A program made the position numbers and the translations under genes. Shown here one piece after another: positions 5,878-6,444 of a stretch of DNA of 6,444 bases. Each line of letters starts with the position of its first letter. The first letter of the stretch is position 1. A model generated the notes under the pieces. That model saw only the letters and a program-made list of their open reading frames with translations. It was not told the DNA's origin and made no database searches. The DNA is from Clostridia bacterium. Lineage in GTDB: Bacteria; Bacillota; Clostridia; Christensenellales; CAG-917. The stretch is taken from contig CAAGFS010000060.1 of NCBI GenBank assembly GCA_900769205.1, positions 1 to 6,444 of the forward strand. The letters run 5' to 3'.

Positions 5878-6417
5878 ATGGCTTTTATTGAAACGGACAA
5901 ACAAACGGATTACGTGAAAATCGAAATGCAAAACGGCGACGGTATGGTTGTCGAGCTCAACGAAAAAGTTGCGCCTATCACGGTTGCCAACTTCAAAAAA
6001 CTCGTGTCGCAAGGCTTTTACGACGGGCTTATTTTCCACCGCGTCATATCGGGATTTATGATTCAAGGCGGAGACCCGCAAGGCACGGGTATGGGCGGAA
6101 GCAAAGACAAGATAAAGGGCGAGTTTCGCGCAAACGGCGTCAACAATCCACTCTCTCACGAGCGCGGAGTCATCTCGATGGCGCGCAGTCAGTTTGTAAA
6201 CTCCGCCTCGTCGCAGTTTTTCATCTGCCATGCGGACGCAAAGTTTCTCGACGGACAGTACGCCGCTTTCGGAAAGGTGGTCGAAGGCATGGATACGGTG
6301 GATCGCATTGCCGACGTCGCAACCGATTACAACGATCGCCCCCTTTCTGAGCAGAAGATGAAAAAGGTGACAGTAGATACGATGGGAATTGATTATCCGG
6401 AGCCGGAGAGAGCATAA
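5878..6417 (+). CDS. ppiB: Cyclophilin-type peptidyl-prolyl cis-trans isomerase, cytoplasmic
   Basis: A 179-residue single-domain cyclophilin that catalyses cis-trans isomerisation of peptide bonds before proline and so assists protein folding. It has no signal peptide, membrane segment or lipobox, so it should be cytoplasmic. The core motif FHRVISGFMIQGGDPQGTG spans 53-71 and contains the catalytic Arg55 with Phe60, Met61 and Gln63. QFFICHA (113-119) supplies further active-site residues, and FLDGQYAAFGKVVEGMD (123-139) closes the domain. At the position of human cyclophilin A Trp121 this protein has Phe123, and at that of His126 it has Tyr128. Loss of that Trp is usual in bacterial cyclophilins and goes with weak cyclosporin A binding. 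The start at 5878 is set by AAAGGAG 5 nt upstream. It lies 48 nt after the flavoprotein gene on the same strand and is probably co-transcribed, since no separate promoter is evident in the gap. No terminator is visible in the 27 nt before the window ends. The symbol is given by family and predicted location, not by orthology proof. Confidence 0.95.
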   Translation: MAFIETDKQTDYVKIEMQNGDGMVVELNEKVAPITVANFKKLVSQGFYDGLIFHRVISGFMIQGGDPQGTGMGGSKDKIKGEFRANGVNNPLSHERGVISMARSQFVNSASSQFFICHADAKFLDGQYAAFGKVVEGMDTVDRIADVATDYNDRPLSEQKMKKVTVDTMGIDYPEPERA

Positions 6418-6444
6418 CAGAATCATTATAAAACTTATGAATCA

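Noticed and set aside
6437..6444. ATG at 6437 as a possible start of a next gene
   Set aside because: There is no ribosome binding site upstream and only two codons are visible, so nothing supports it.

Overview
The window looks like a piece of chromosome from a low-to-intermediate GC, Gram-positive-type bacterium. Most genes have strong AGGAG-type ribosome binding sites, one promoter has near-consensus sigma-A boxes (TTGAAA, 17 bp, TATAAT), and the flavoprotein reads like the forms found in Clostridia. A gut or anaerobic Clostridia-like member of the Bacillota is a reasonable guess, but the sequence does not identify a species. No rRNA, tRNA, CRISPR array, insertion sequence or phage gene is visible.

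Left part, minus strand. Positions 1-43 hold the first 14 codons of a gene that runs off the window, with its own very good promoter at 71-99. Upstream of it an intrinsic terminator (186-221) closes a two-gene unit transcribed leftward. The first gene of that unit (1423-4320) encodes a 965-residue protein with a cytoplasmic N-terminus, one membrane segment and about 815 residues of beta-rich, cysteine-containing modules predicted to lie outside the cell. Only 26 nt downstream, the second gene (332-1396) encodes an MscS-family mechanosensitive channel.

Middle. A 306-bp intergenic region (4321-4626) separates divergent genes and carries candidate promoters in both directions.

Right part, plus strand. 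A HI0933/YhiN/BaiN-type FAD-binding oxidoreductase (4627-5829) is followed after 48 nt by a single-domain cyclophilin peptidyl-prolyl isomerase (5878-6417). They may be co-transcribed, although a small hairpin lies between them.

The cyclophilin and the flavoprotein are ordinary housekeeping-type proteins. The least ordinary items are the unrecognised anchored surface protein coupled to an MscS channel, and the flavoprotein start. That start has no Shine-Dalgarno sequence and sits where a transcript from an adjacent extended -10 promoter would begin, which suggests a leaderless mRNA. I found no convincing evidence for a complete, previously undescribed multi-gene system.
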